Source: Brachyspira murdochii DSM 12563
GTDB lineage: Bacteria; Spirochaetota; Brachyspiria; Brachyspirales; Brachyspiraceae
Direction of reading: 5' to 3'
Assembly: GCF_000092845.1 (NCBI RefSeq)
Contig: NC_014150.1
Span: forward strand, 2,169,510-2,233,509
DNA: 64,000 nt
The position numbers and the translations under genes were made by a program. This document shows, piece by piece, positions 1 to 7,952 of this stretch (the stretch's first letter is position 1; each line of letters starts with the position of its first letter). The notes beneath the pieces are model-generated. The model ran no database searches. It was not told the origin of the DNA and saw only the letters and a list, made by a program, of their open reading frames with translations.

Positions 1-148
1 ATAAACCGCACTTACATTTTACTAGCCTCAAATTTAAGATATACGGTGCGGGAAGCCCGTATGGCGAATACTCAGCCGCACGTACATTGTACTATCTGTA
101 AGGGGTTGCGTTGCCGTGCGGGAAGGTGCTACAGCTCGTAGGAGAATA
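1..148. repeat. Two-copy GC-rich 70-bp intergenic repeat
   Basis: The stretch holds two imperfect copies of a unit of about 70 bp. CCGCAC(T/G)TACATT(T/G)TACTA occurs at 6-24 and 76-94, and GTGCGGGAAG at 46-55 and 116-125, each pair offset by exactly 70. GTGCGG and CCGCAC can pair, so each unit could fold. It is clearly richer in G+C than the flanking DNA. GTGCGGGAAG recurs at 9814-9823. It may be a dispersed intergenic repeat family; no coding potential is seen, and the left edge is cut by the window. Confidence 0.6.
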
Positions 149-766
149 CTAAATAATATTATCTCTTATGTTCGGAAGTAAATTGTAAATAGAATCTCCT
201 ATTGTGCTTTCAAAATACGATTTTATTTCAAATACCTTCTTCCACCTTAAAACACTTTGAGGAAATGTACCATATCTTAAAGCTACATCTATAAATCTTT
301 TTTCTAAAATACAAAAACCTGTAGATAAGGCAAGACTATCGCATAATTGTATAAGCAAATCATAATCATCATACACAGCATTACTTATAAACTCTTTCAT
401 AAAGTTGTAATCATCTTCTGGCATATCAAATTTTCCTATTGCAGTATTTATATCCTGTATCATAAATGCATGACTTATGCATATTTGAGCCAATTTATCC
501 CAGCCATATTTAATGCAGTATTTGTAGCCATCTATTAAATGCCTCTCAGCACTTATTCCAGTGTATCTTCCTATGTCATGAAGAAGCCCAAATATGTAGG
601 CATTATCTTCATCTAGTTTTTTGTTTTTAGAGTTTTTATTGTAGTGTGATGCTATTATTCTTGCAGCTTTGGCAGCGTATCTTGAGTGTTCAGCCCAAGG
701 AGTAGGGTTTGATTTATACGCTTTATTTAATTCGTATTCAGCTCTTTCTAAATCTAGTATTTCCAT
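149..766 (-). CDS. HD-domain protein (predicted metal-dependent phosphohydrolase)
   Basis: This 205-residue cytoplasmic protein has an HD-superfamily signature: His at about 27 (WAEHSRYAA) and the His-Asp pair in LLHDIGRY at about 62-69, then a helical region with a later His/Asp set (SHAF, QLCDSLAL). HD proteins hydrolyse phosphate esters, often of nucleotides; the substrate cannot be told here. There is no GYP motif, so it is not a typical c-di-GMP phosphodiesterase. No signal peptide or membrane segment is visible. It is divergent from the lipoprotein gene to its right. Confidence 0.75.
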   Translation of the reverse strand: MEILDLERAEYELNKAYKSNPTPWAEHSRYAAKAARIIASHYNKNSKNKKLDEDNAYIFGLLHDIGRYTGISAERHLIDGYKYCIKYGWDKLAQICISHAFMIQDINTAIGKFDMPEDDYNFMKEFISNAVYDDYDLLIQLCDSLALSTGFCILEKRFIDVALRYGTFPQSVLRWKKVFEIKSYFESTIGDSIYNLLPNIRDNII

Positions 767-866
767 ATGTGTATTTTATAACTTTTTTCAAAAAATAAAT
801 AGTATAATTGGGAACTTTTATATTAATTTAACGTCTAATAAACAAAATAAGTAATAGGGTATCACT

Positions 867-1121
867 ATGTTAAAAAAAATTATTTTGGCATTTTCTTCTA
901 TAATACCACTTTTTTTATTAAGTTCATGTTCTCCAGCATTTGACCATATGTTTCATAGACCTCCAGTTCCTCCTCATATGAGAGGATATATGATGTTTGG
1001 TCCTCATTTTGGTATTAACGGTGTACTTGGAATGATAATTAAAGTATTAATCATAGTTGCTTTAATCTTTCTTATAAAAATGCTATATAATAATAAAGAT
1101 AAAAATAACAAAAAAGAATAG
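867..1121 (+). CDS. Small predicted lipoprotein with C-terminal membrane segment
   Basis: The 84-residue product starts with a lipoprotein signal peptide, the lipobox LSSC placing the lipidated Cys at residue 21. A Pro/His/Met-rich stretch (RPPVPPHMRGYMMFGPHFG) follows, then a hydrophobic segment at about 52-74 and a Lys/Asn-rich tail. The His/Met-rich part could bind metal, but that is only a suggestion. A weak AGGG lies upstream of the ATG. I do not recognise the family. Confidence 0.7.
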   Translation: MLKKIILAFSSIIPLFLLSSCSPAFDHMFHRPPVPPHMRGYMMFGPHFGINGVLGMIIKVLIIVALIFLIKMLYNNKDKNNKKE

Positions 1122-1134
1122 TTTTATATTTTAG

Positions 1135-1359
1135 ACTTGTTTCAAAGGTATTTGAAAATATTATATATAAAATTTTAATAATTTATCAATTACAGAAACA
1201 GTGTTTTATATGTTGTACAAACTATTGTTTTAGTATATAAATATGCAGTCTTTAGCTGTCAAAGGAACTCAGAGCTGGCATGATTGTGTTCCGCAGCTAT
1301 GATTAAAAAATATTAAATAAAAAATTTTAAGTATTAAGAAATTGAGTTTTGAAACAAGT
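1135..1359. repeat. Element with terminal inverted repeats, copy A (MITE-like)
   Basis: The 225-bp segment is bounded by perfect 12-bp inverted repeats, ACTTGTTTCAAA at 1135-1146 and TTTGAAACAAGT at 1348-1359. A related element lies at 51775-52026: both share internal stretches such as TTTTAGTATATAAA followed by a CAGTCTTT block, and an AT-rich right end. The centres differ. No transposase is encoded and no convincing target-site duplication is seen. Most of the 334-bp gap between the lipoprotein and RND genes is this element. Confidence 0.65.
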
Positions 1360-1455
1360 ATTTTGAAATTTATTGATAAAAGACTATTGAATATTTCTTA
1401 GAATTTAATATCATATTTGCGTAATATTTTATATGATATAAATTTGTAAAAAATA

Positions 1456-4400
1456 ATGAAGAAATTTATTACTTTAATAGTAAGCAGACCCACAACAGTA
1501 TTTGTTACACTCGTATCCATGTTCATAATTGGATTTATAAGCATATCAAGACTTAATATAAATTATCTCCCAGATATGGAGGTTCCTATTATCAGTATAA
1601 AAACAACATACGATAATGCAGGACCAGAAGAAGTAGAGAAATCGGTTACAAGAGTAGTAGAAAATGCAGTATCTTCTGTTAATAATGTAAAAACGATTAA
1701 GTCCAAATCAAAAGAGTCAGAGTCTAATGTAGAAATAGAGTTTAATTGGGGCACAGATTTGCAAACAGCATCTGATGATATAAGAGAAGCTATTGATATG
1801 ATTCGCTCTTCACTTCCTGATGAAGCAGATAACCCTAATATATCAAAGTTTTCAAGTGATGCTACCCCTATAATGAATATAGCATTTTTCGGTACTGATA
1901 ATTTATCATCGCTTTATGATTTAGTAGACAGTCAGATACTTACAAGATTAGAACAGGTTGACGGAGTGGCACAAACTGAAATAAGAGGCGGACTTAAAAA
2001 AATTATACGTGTTGATATAGATTTAAACAGACTAAATGCCTATTCTATAGATATTAATGATATAGTAAAAACTCTAGCATTGGAAAATCAGAATGTAGCA
2101 GGAGGCGAAACTTATGAGGGCGTTTATAAATATAATATAAGAACTACTGGTGAGTTTAAAACTGTAAAGGATATTGAAGATGTTGTTATAATGCTTAAAG
2201 ATGAAATTTATCCAGTAAGGGTAAGAGATATAGCATATGTTCATGAGGATTATGAAGATGATTCTGAGATAGTGCGTATTAACGGACAAAAATCTTTAAC
2301 TATTGCTGTTACAAAAGAGTCCGGAGGAAATATTATACAAATATCCAGAGATGTAGAAAAAAGACTTAATGAAATAATGCTTCCTTCTGGTATTTATTAT
2401 CAGATATTGTTTAATAGTTCAGACACTATAAAAAACTCTATACGCAATGTACTTAATACAGTATGGCAGGGGGCTTTATTTGCTGTTATAGTTCTTATGA
2501 TATATTTATGGGATATAAAAAGCGTATTTATTATAAGCATTTCTATACCAGTATCAGTAATAAGCACATTTATATTGATGTATTTTTTTGATATTACTAT
2601 TAATGTTATATCGCTTTCTGGTTTAGTTTTGGGTGTAGGAATGATGGTAGATAATTCTATAGTTGTACTAGAGAATATATTTTATTATAATGATTATTAT
2701 TCAAAATATGTACATGATAAAAGAAGCAGTATAATAAGTAATTTTAAAGCATCTATTTTGGGAGCAAGCGAGGTATCAATTGCAATAACCGCTTCTACTT
2801 TGACAAGTGTATGCGTATTTCTTCCGTTTCTATTTGTTCAGGGTGAAATGGGGCAGATGTTCAGTGATTTATGTATGACAGTTTCAATATCGCTTATATC
2901 TTCTCTTTTGGTTGCTTTAACTATAGTTCCTTTATTAGCTTCAAGACTTCATAAAGGCAATAGTAAAAGCAGAATTAATTTATTATTAAAGAGTTTGGAG
3001 AGTTTTTTTAATGATAAAATACATAGTAATGTAGAGAAGTTTTATTTAAGTATGCTTGCTATTGTAATAAAAAATAAAAAGAAATCATTTGCTTTAATAT
3101 CTGTTTTATTATTTCTATCATTATTTTTATTATTAACAAATATAGGAAGAGAAGGCTATCCAGTATCAGATGAAGGAACAATAATTTCAAGATTAAGACT
3201 TCCAGTAGGTGCTAGGGTAGAGTTTACAGATATGTTTATACATAGAATGGAAAATGATATAGAAAGTGCTTTAAGTAATAATATGGCTTATTATGAGACT
3301 AGAGTGAGAACTGGAAGAAATGAACATCATGGAGAGGTGAGAGTAAAATTAATAGACAGAGAATACGGAAGGAAATTAGATATAAGCTATTATATAGAGA
3401 TGATTAGAAACAGAGTAAATGGATATCCCGGACGTATAGAGCTTAATTCTGAAAATGTAGCTTTGGGTAAGCCTAAAGATTATAGTGCTATTGTTATAGA
3501 GCTTGTGGGAGATGATTTAGAAAGAGGTTATGATGTGGCTAGCAATATTATAGCGGCAGTAAATAAAGTTGACGGCATTAGAAATGTTTTGATAAAAGAA
3601 GATGATTCTAATCATGAATTGGTTTTTGATATTGACAGGGATTTGGTATCAAAAATGGGTATCAATATTAATACAGTTGCCAATATTATAAGAACTTCTT
3701 TCAGCGGAACAACTGCAAGTAAGATGACATTAGATAATTCTATATATGTAGATACTGATATAATAGTGCGTTTGGAAGATACAAACAGAGATAATGTTTC
3801 AAGTATTCAAAAGATGATGATACCTACAAAAAACGGCATAGTGCCTATTTCATCATTAGTAGATATACATAGAGGAACAGGTCCAATAGAAATAAACCGT
3901 AAGAATGATAAAAGAATTATAGAGATAAATGCTAGTTCTTTCGGAAGACCTATAAATGAAATTATAGAAGATATAAGAAAAGAGCTTAATAATATATATA
4001 TACCAAGCGGGTTTTCTGTTAATTTTTCAGGCGATTATGAGGATATGCAGGAAGCATTTATTCAGCTTATTGTATCTTTAATAATGGCTTTGGTATTTGT
4101 ATATGCCATTATAGCAGGGCAGTTTGAATCGTATATTACTCCTTTTGTAATATCTTTGGCAGTCCCTTTTGCATTATTTGGGGCTTTGATATTTCTTTAT
4201 TTAGGCGGACAAACTTTAAATGTTTACAGCGGAATAGGTATAATAATGCTTGTAGGAATAGTAGTTAATAACGGAATAGTTTTGATAGATTATATGAATA
4301 AGGTTGTGCTTGAAAAAAATATAAGCTGGGACAGTGCTGCTTTGGAGTCATGCAAAAGAAGATTAAGACCAGTACTCATGACATCATTAACTACAATATT

Positions 4401-4572
4401 AGGTCTTCTTCCTATGATATTTGAAGTTGGAAATGGAAGCGAAATGTACCGACCTTTAGCTATAGCGGTTTGCGGCGGATTATTATTTTCTACTATGTTT
4501 ACGCTTATAATAATACCTTCTGTATATTCTAGCTTTAGAAACAGATTTAATATAAAGATAAGAAACGATTAA
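1456..4572 (+). CDS. RND-family efflux permease (AcrB/SwrC-like)
   Basis: The 1038-residue protein has the full RND length and layout: an N-terminal membrane helix, a large periplasmic loop, a helix bundle, a second periplasmic loop and a C-terminal bundle. The helix-4 proton-relay motif reads GMMVDNSIVVLEN, with Asp399 and Asn400 where E. coli AcrB has two Asp; many HAE-type pumps share this D-N pair. It is predicted to export hydrophobic compounds by proton antiport across the inner membrane. No membrane-fusion or outer-membrane-channel gene is adjacent, so it either works alone, as SwrC is thought to, or uses partners encoded elsewhere. No clear ribosome-binding site precedes the ATG. Confidence 0.93.
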   Translation: MKKFITLIVSRPTTVFVTLVSMFIIGFISISRLNINYLPDMEVPIISIKTTYDNAGPEEVEKSVTRVVENAVSSVNNVKTIKSKSKESESNVEIEFNWGTDLQTASDDIREAIDMIRSSLPDEADNPNISKFSSDATPIMNIAFFGTDNLSSLYDLVDSQILTRLEQVDGVAQTEIRGGLKKIIRVDIDLNRLNAYSIDINDIVKTLALENQNVAGGETYEGVYKYNIRTTGEFKTVKDIEDVVIMLKDEIYPVRVRDIAYVHEDYEDDSEIVRINGQKSLTIAVTKESGGNIIQISRDVEKRLNEIMLPSGIYYQILFNSSDTIKNSIRNVLNTVWQGALFAVIVLMIYLWDIKSVFIISISIPVSVISTFILMYFFDITINVISLSGLVLGVGMMVDNSIVVLENIFYYNDYYSKYVHDKRSSIISNFKASILGASEVSIAITASTLTSVCVFLPFLFVQGEMGQMFSDLCMTVSISLISSLLVALTIVPLLASRLHKGNSKSRINLLLKSLESFFNDKIHSNVEKFYLSMLAIVIKNKKKSFALISVLLFLSLFLLLTNIGREGYPVSDEGTIISRLRLPVGARVEFTDMFIHRMENDIESALSNNMAYYETRVRTGRNEHHGEVRVKLIDREYGRKLDISYYIEMIRNRVNGYPGRIELNSENVALGKPKDYSAIVIELVGDDLERGYDVASNIIAAVNKVDGIRNVLIKEDDSNHELVFDIDRDLVSKMGININTVANIIRTSFSGTTASKMTLDNSIYVDTDIIVRLEDTNRDNVSSIQKMMIPTKNGIVPISSLVDIHRGTGPIEINRKNDKRIIEINASSFGRPINEIIEDIRKELNNIYIPSGFSVNFSGDYEDMQEAFIQLIVSLIMALVFVYAIIAGQFESYITPFVISLAVPFALFGALIFLYLGGQTLNVYSGIGIIMLVGIVVNNGIVLIDYMNKVVLEKNISWDSAALESCKRRLRPVLMTSLTTILGLLPMIFEVGNGSEMYRPLAIAVCGGLLFSTMFTLIIIPSVYSSFRNRFNIKIRND

Positions 4573-4814
4573 TTATATTTGTAATTTTTTTCTCACTCCC
4601 GCCCTTTAAAGTTTAAAATTTTATTCTGAAATAAAGATTTTCTTAATGCTTGTTACTTAATTAATAAAAGCACACCCGCCCAAGCGTTTATTAAATTTTA
4701 GGTATTTAACAGCACGCGGTGAGCGGAATTAAAATTTATAGTGAAATTATGTAATTTCTGACTAGCTTTGTTTATAAAGTGGTTTTAACGCGTGGTGAAA
4801 TAAGTTTATATATA
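4573..4814. other. Intergenic region with short C-rich repeats
   Basis: The gap between the RND gene and the terminator contains two CNCCCGCCC words (around 4594-4603 and 4673-4681) and, further right, two related G-rich words (CGCGGTGAGCGG near 4715 and CGCGTGGTGAA near 4789). These stand out from the AT-rich background and could be degenerate copies of an inverted or dispersed intergenic repeat. No open frame or RNA gene was recognised. Confidence 0.35.
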
Positions 4815-4857
4815 TTAAAAAACCTGCCCCAATAAAACTATTAAGACAGGCTTTTTT
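4815..4857 (-). terminator. Rho-independent terminator of the outer-membrane protein gene
   Basis: On the minus strand AAAAAAGCCTG pairs with CAGGTTTTTT, with further A-U and G-U pairs extending the stem, and ends in a T run. It lies about 30 bp beyond the stop codon of the minus-strand gene at 4887-5606. Confidence 0.8.
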
Positions 4858-4886
4858 AAATATGATTGTTTTATTTAACAGATAAA

Positions 4887-5606
4887 TTATGCTTTAGGTC
4901 CAAATTTAAATCCTAACTGTAATCCTATGTCAAAAGTACCTCCGTCAAGAAAAGGACCACTTACACTTCCGTCAGTGGCAACTTTAGGCATGAAATCATA
5001 ACCTAAATATAAACCTACATTCATAGCTATTTTATCAGTAAAGAATATAGAATAATCGAAAGTACCCTTTATATATCCTATTAATGCTGTAGAATACATA
5101 GTACCTATATAATTCATATTTAATTTAAGACTTCCAGCATCAGTATCTCCATATTTAACATTAATAGATGAAGCCATAGGGATTTTTACTCCTCCGCCTA
5201 TACCTATTGCAAATGCTCCAATATTTACTTTAGGGAGCAATCCTATTTGTATGCTTTCAAAAGATTGGGATAAAGTCATTTTAGGTGCTCCTGTCATACC
5301 TGTTGCAGCCTCACCATCCATAGAGAAAGCAAAAGTGTCATGTGCATATCCTATTTCTCCTAATATGCTAATACCTAAACCATCAGTTATACTAATCATA
5401 TAACCTAATTGAGCAGTAACTCCAATATCAAAGCCAACTCCTCCTTTAATAACATTTTTTGGTGTTCCTGCAGGTAATTTAGGAATACCTATGCTTAATC
5501 CAAATGGTACATTGAGTATAAACTCGAATCCGCTTGCTGCGAATGCTGATGTACTTAATGCTGCTGATAATACAGCTGTGAAAATGATTTTTTTTAAGTG
5601 TTTCAT
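4887..5606 (-). CDS. Outer-membrane beta-barrel surface protein (Brachyspira-type)
   Basis: The 239-residue protein has a signal peptide (MKHLKKIIFTAVLSAALSTS, cleavage likely after AFA) followed by alternating Gly/aromatic beta-strand sequence (GFDIGVTAQLGYMI, GISILGEIGYAHDTF) ending in GLQLGFKFGPKA. This is the pattern of a small outer-membrane barrel and resembles Brachyspira variable surface proteins. A strong Shine-Dalgarno (AAAAGGAG) sits before the ATG, and a terminator follows. An inverted repeat and a 7-bp tandem repeat lie upstream. The exact role (porin or surface antigen) is unknown. Confidence 0.8.
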   Translation of the reverse strand: MKHLKKIIFTAVLSAALSTSAFAASGFEFILNVPFGLSIGIPKLPAGTPKNVIKGGVGFDIGVTAQLGYMISITDGLGISILGEIGYAHDTFAFSMDGEAATGMTGAPKMTLSQSFESIQIGLLPKVNIGAFAIGIGGGVKIPMASSINVKYGDTDAGSLKLNMNYIGTMYSTALIGYIKGTFDYSIFFTDKIAMNVGLYLGYDFMPKVATDGSVSGPFLDGGTFDIGLQLGFKFGPKA

Positions 5607-5642
5607 AAAAAACTCCTTTTAATATTTTTTTATTTATAACAA

Positions 5643-5662
5643 TTAAAGATTTTGATCTTTAA
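5643..5662 (-). promoter_or_regulatory. Inverted repeat upstream of the surface-protein gene
   Basis: TTAAAGAT, a 4-base spacer and ATCTTTAA form a perfect 8-bp inverted repeat 37 bp upstream of the surface-protein start codon. It lies just upstream of the AT-rich TATAAA (minus strand) that could be a -10 box. An operator site is possible; no regulator is known. Confidence 0.35.
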
Positions 5663-5830
5663 CAAGTTATCAAAGATATAAAATGTATTTTGAATATAAA
5701 TTAAAAAGGTATTAATTAGATTTTTCGATTTATTAATTTTTTTTATTTGTGCAATGCGAAAAGAAATATGATGTATTATTAAGTTGTATAGATTGTATAG
5801 TGATTTTTTTGATAATTTTAGTGAATAGTT

Positions 5831-5877
5831 ATGCTGTATGCTGTATGCTGTATGCTGTATGCTGTATGCTGTATGCT
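5831..5877. repeat. Heptanucleotide tandem repeat (ATGCTGT)6
   Basis: Six perfect copies of ATGCTGT occupy 5831-5872, with a partial seventh to 5877. The tract lies between the divergent surface-protein gene (start 5606) and the secreted-protein gene (start 6186). Such tracts gain and lose copies by slipped-strand mispairing, and 7 is not a multiple of 3. A T12 run at 5968-5979 is a second possible unstable tract in the same gap. Confidence 0.95.
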
Positions 5878-5989
5878 TTCATAGTAATTAATTTCTCCGT
5901 CTAAATTAACTGAATACATATTAAATTAATAAATAAAATTGTCAATATTTATTAAAGAATATTTGTGTTTTTTTTTTTTATTATTGCTA

Positions 5990-6050
5990 ATAAAAATTGT
6001 TCGCTAAAAACATATAGCAGATGAATTTGCTATATGCTCACAATTTTTAT
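5990..6050. other. Long two-part hairpin in the intergenic region
   Basis: ATAAAAATTGT (5990-6000) pairs perfectly with ACAATTTTTAT (6040-6050), and inside it CATATAGCA (6011-6019) pairs perfectly with TGCTATATG (6028-6036). The 61-nt structure lies 136 bp upstream of the next start codon. It could be a terminator for a leftward or rightward transcript, a small RNA or a miniature element; none can be chosen from sequence alone. Confidence 0.5.
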
Positions 6051-6185
6051 ATTTGGCTTTCTAATATTAAAAATTATTATTTTTTATTAAAAACATAATA
6101 ATATTAAAGATATATAATTTTTCTTATGTTATTTTTACTTTTTTCCGATAAAGTATTATAGTAGTATTTTTTAAGGTAATGACGT

Positions 6186-7568
6186 ATGAAACATAGAATA
6201 TTATTACTTTTATTTATAATTATAAGCTGTTCTAATATATTTGCCCAAAATGATAACTTTTTGGATACAATTATGTTGGATCAAATTAAAAGAGTTTATC
6301 CTAATGATAATGTAGTAGCACCGTCCAGTTATGTTATTAGTATGAACTTTGATTTAAATAGATATAGATTAAATGAACCTATAACTATGGAAATAAAGAT
6401 ATATGCCAAAAAAGGAACTGTAAGTTTTACAAACTCCATTAATCCTTTTAATAATTATAGCTTTACAGTTTATGATAATTACAATAATCCAGTAGTATCA
6501 TCAGACAATTATACTTTATGGAAATATAAAAATGAAAGATCTTTAGATTCTTCTAAAGACAGAGTAGTAACTCTTAATGAAGGCGAAAGTTTTTCATATT
6601 ATGTAGATTTAAATAATTGGTTTTACTTTGACAAAACTGGAAGATACCGAGTAGAATGCAGTTTTAATCCTATGCCGGAAATAAGTGATAATTTTTCTAT
6701 GAAAGCCGATACAGCTTATTTCTTATTAGATAATGCTAGAACCTATCAGCAGCAGGGAAATACAACACCTTATAATGTTGTAACTAATATTTCACAGTTA
6801 GAACAATTCTCACCTTACAGTGTTGTATCCAATACTTTATTTTCTATGAAAAATAGGGATTGGACTAATTATTTCAGCTACATGCATATGCCTTCTATAA
6901 TAAGCATAAGCCAAAGATATTATGAAGCATACAGAAATAATTACAGCAATAGCTATCTCGAAGACTTTACAGATACCGGAGTGCGTCAGAAGGCTAGAAC
7001 ATTAAGTTTTGAGGCATTTTTAAGAGATCAGTTTGCTGATGGAATTAGTGCCAGCATGCTAAGAACTAATTTTGGCAATAATTTCTTAAATAATTTGGAA
7101 ATGGCTTATAAATCCAGTAATATAAGAGAACTTGCTATAAGATTTGATATTCTTTACAGAACTTCTTTGCCTGAAGACAGAAAAGTATTATTTGATGAGT
7201 TTAAAAAATATTTGGCTTCAGCTTATGACAGACAGGTAAGAAATAATTTTATAGCGGAACTTCAAAGAGATGTTATATCTACTAAAGATGCTAAATTAAA
7301 AGAGCATTATAGTGCCATTTTGAATATGATTAGAAATGAATATGATCCTGCAGTAAATTATACTCTTCTAAACTATACTATCGATAAAACAACAATTACT
7401 GAAGATTATGGTTTGCCTAGAGCAGAAGTTGAAACTAGACTTTATCATAGATATTTTAACGCTGATACTGGCGATGTTTATGACCCTGTTGTAAGAAGAA
7501 CATTTATATTAAGACAGATGGGTCAGTATTGGTATATTGTTAATTATTATGATACTGTTGTAAATTAA
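6186..7568 (+). CDS. Secreted or lipoprotein of unknown function with N-terminal beta domain
   Basis: The 460-residue protein begins with a signal peptide. It may be cleaved after FAQ, or lipidated at Cys15 of the possible lipobox IISC. Residues about 45-160 look like a beta-sandwich (YVISMNFDLNRYRLNEPITM ... GESFSYYVDL ... GRYRVECSF), similar in style to BsuPI-like domains. The remainder is mostly helical with Tyr/Arg-rich segments and ends in a beta-strand pair (TFILRQMGQYWYIVNYYDT). AAGG precedes the ATG, and a terminator follows. Likely periplasmic or outer-membrane associated; I cannot assign a function. Confidence 0.65.
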   Translation: MKHRILLLLFIIISCSNIFAQNDNFLDTIMLDQIKRVYPNDNVVAPSSYVISMNFDLNRYRLNEPITMEIKIYAKKGTVSFTNSINPFNNYSFTVYDNYNNPVVSSDNYTLWKYKNERSLDSSKDRVVTLNEGESFSYYVDLNNWFYFDKTGRYRVECSFNPMPEISDNFSMKADTAYFLLDNARTYQQQGNTTPYNVVTNISQLEQFSPYSVVSNTLFSMKNRDWTNYFSYMHMPSIISISQRYYEAYRNNYSNSYLEDFTDTGVRQKARTLSFEAFLRDQFADGISASMLRTNFGNNFLNNLEMAYKSSNIRELAIRFDILYRTSLPEDRKVLFDEFKKYLASAYDRQVRNNFIAELQRDVISTKDAKLKEHYSAILNMIRNEYDPAVNYTLLNYTIDKTTITEDYGLPRAEVETRLYHRYFNADTGDVYDPVVRRTFILRQMGQYWYIVNYYDTVVN

Positions 7569-7585
7569 GAAAATAATTAATTGAT

Positions 7586-7627
7586 AATAAGGGGCGTTTA
7601 AGAATATTTTTCGCTTCTTATTATTTT
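7586..7627 (+). terminator. Rho-independent terminator
   Basis: AATAAGGGGCG (7586-7596) pairs with CGCTTCTTATT (7612-7622), using G-U pairs, and is followed by a T run. It ends the transcript of the secreted-protein gene before the rpmE promoter. Confidence 0.75.
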
Positions 7628-7665
7628 TATATGCTATTTCAAAAAATAAATTTATTTTTAAGCTA

Positions 7666-7694
7666 TTGCAAAAAGACTAATTTTATAATATAAT
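7666..7694 (+). promoter_or_regulatory. Sigma-70-type promoter for rpmE
   Basis: TTGCAA at 7666-7671 and TATAAT at 7689-7694 are separated by 17 bp. They lie about 50 bp upstream of the rpmE start codon. Confidence 0.6.
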
Positions 7695-7745
7695 ATAAAC
7701 TTAATATCAAAAATTATATTATTTTACTTTTAATGGAGAAGCAAA

Positions 7746-7949
7746 ATGAAAAAAGATATACACCCTCAATACTTTGAAACAGATGTAAACTGTGCCTGCG
7801 GAGCGAACTTTAAAATACATTCCGTACAAAAAACTTTACACGTAGATATTTGTCATAACTGCCACCCTTTCTTTACAGGTAAGCAAAAAATTCTTGATAC
7901 AGCAGGAAGAGTTGATAAATTTAAAAAACGTTATGGCTTAAAAAAATAA
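7746..7949 (+). CDS. rpmE: Ribosomal protein L31, zinc-binding type
   Basis: The 67-residue protein matches bacterial L31 in length. It carries the four zinc-ligand Cys of the C+ form (C16, C18, C36, C39) and the family signature [22 protein letters not shown]31 sits at the central protuberance of the 50S subunit and bridges to 30S. GGAG lies before the ATG, and a sigma-70-like promoter is visible. The methyltransferase gene starts 3 nt after its stop and is probably co-transcribed. Confidence 0.97.
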   Translation: MKKDIHPQYFETDVNCACGANFKIHSVQKTLHVDICHNCHPFFTGKQKILDTAGRVDKFKKRYGLKK

Positions 7950-7952
7950 TTT

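Larger units (their letters stand above)
5630..5882 (-). other. Putative repeat-gated upstream ORF (out of frame as sequenced)
   Basis: On the minus strand an ATG (5880-5882) opens a frame that runs into the ATGCTGT tract. With the six repeats present it stops (TAA) immediately after the tract, giving 17 codons. With five copies (or eight), the frame would run about 60 further codons without a stop to a TAA at 5630-5632, next to the ribosome-binding site of the surface-protein gene starting at 5606. GGAG lies 12 bases before the ATG, rather far. The extended product is rich in Ile, Asn, Lys and Tyr and is not recognised. It may be chance, but a similar arrangement occurs at 11552-11798. Confidence 0.3.

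Noticed and set aside
1135-1359. Target-site duplication at the inverted-repeat element
   Set aside because: A TATTTT word occurs near both ends, but not directly next to the terminal repeats, so I do not claim a duplication.
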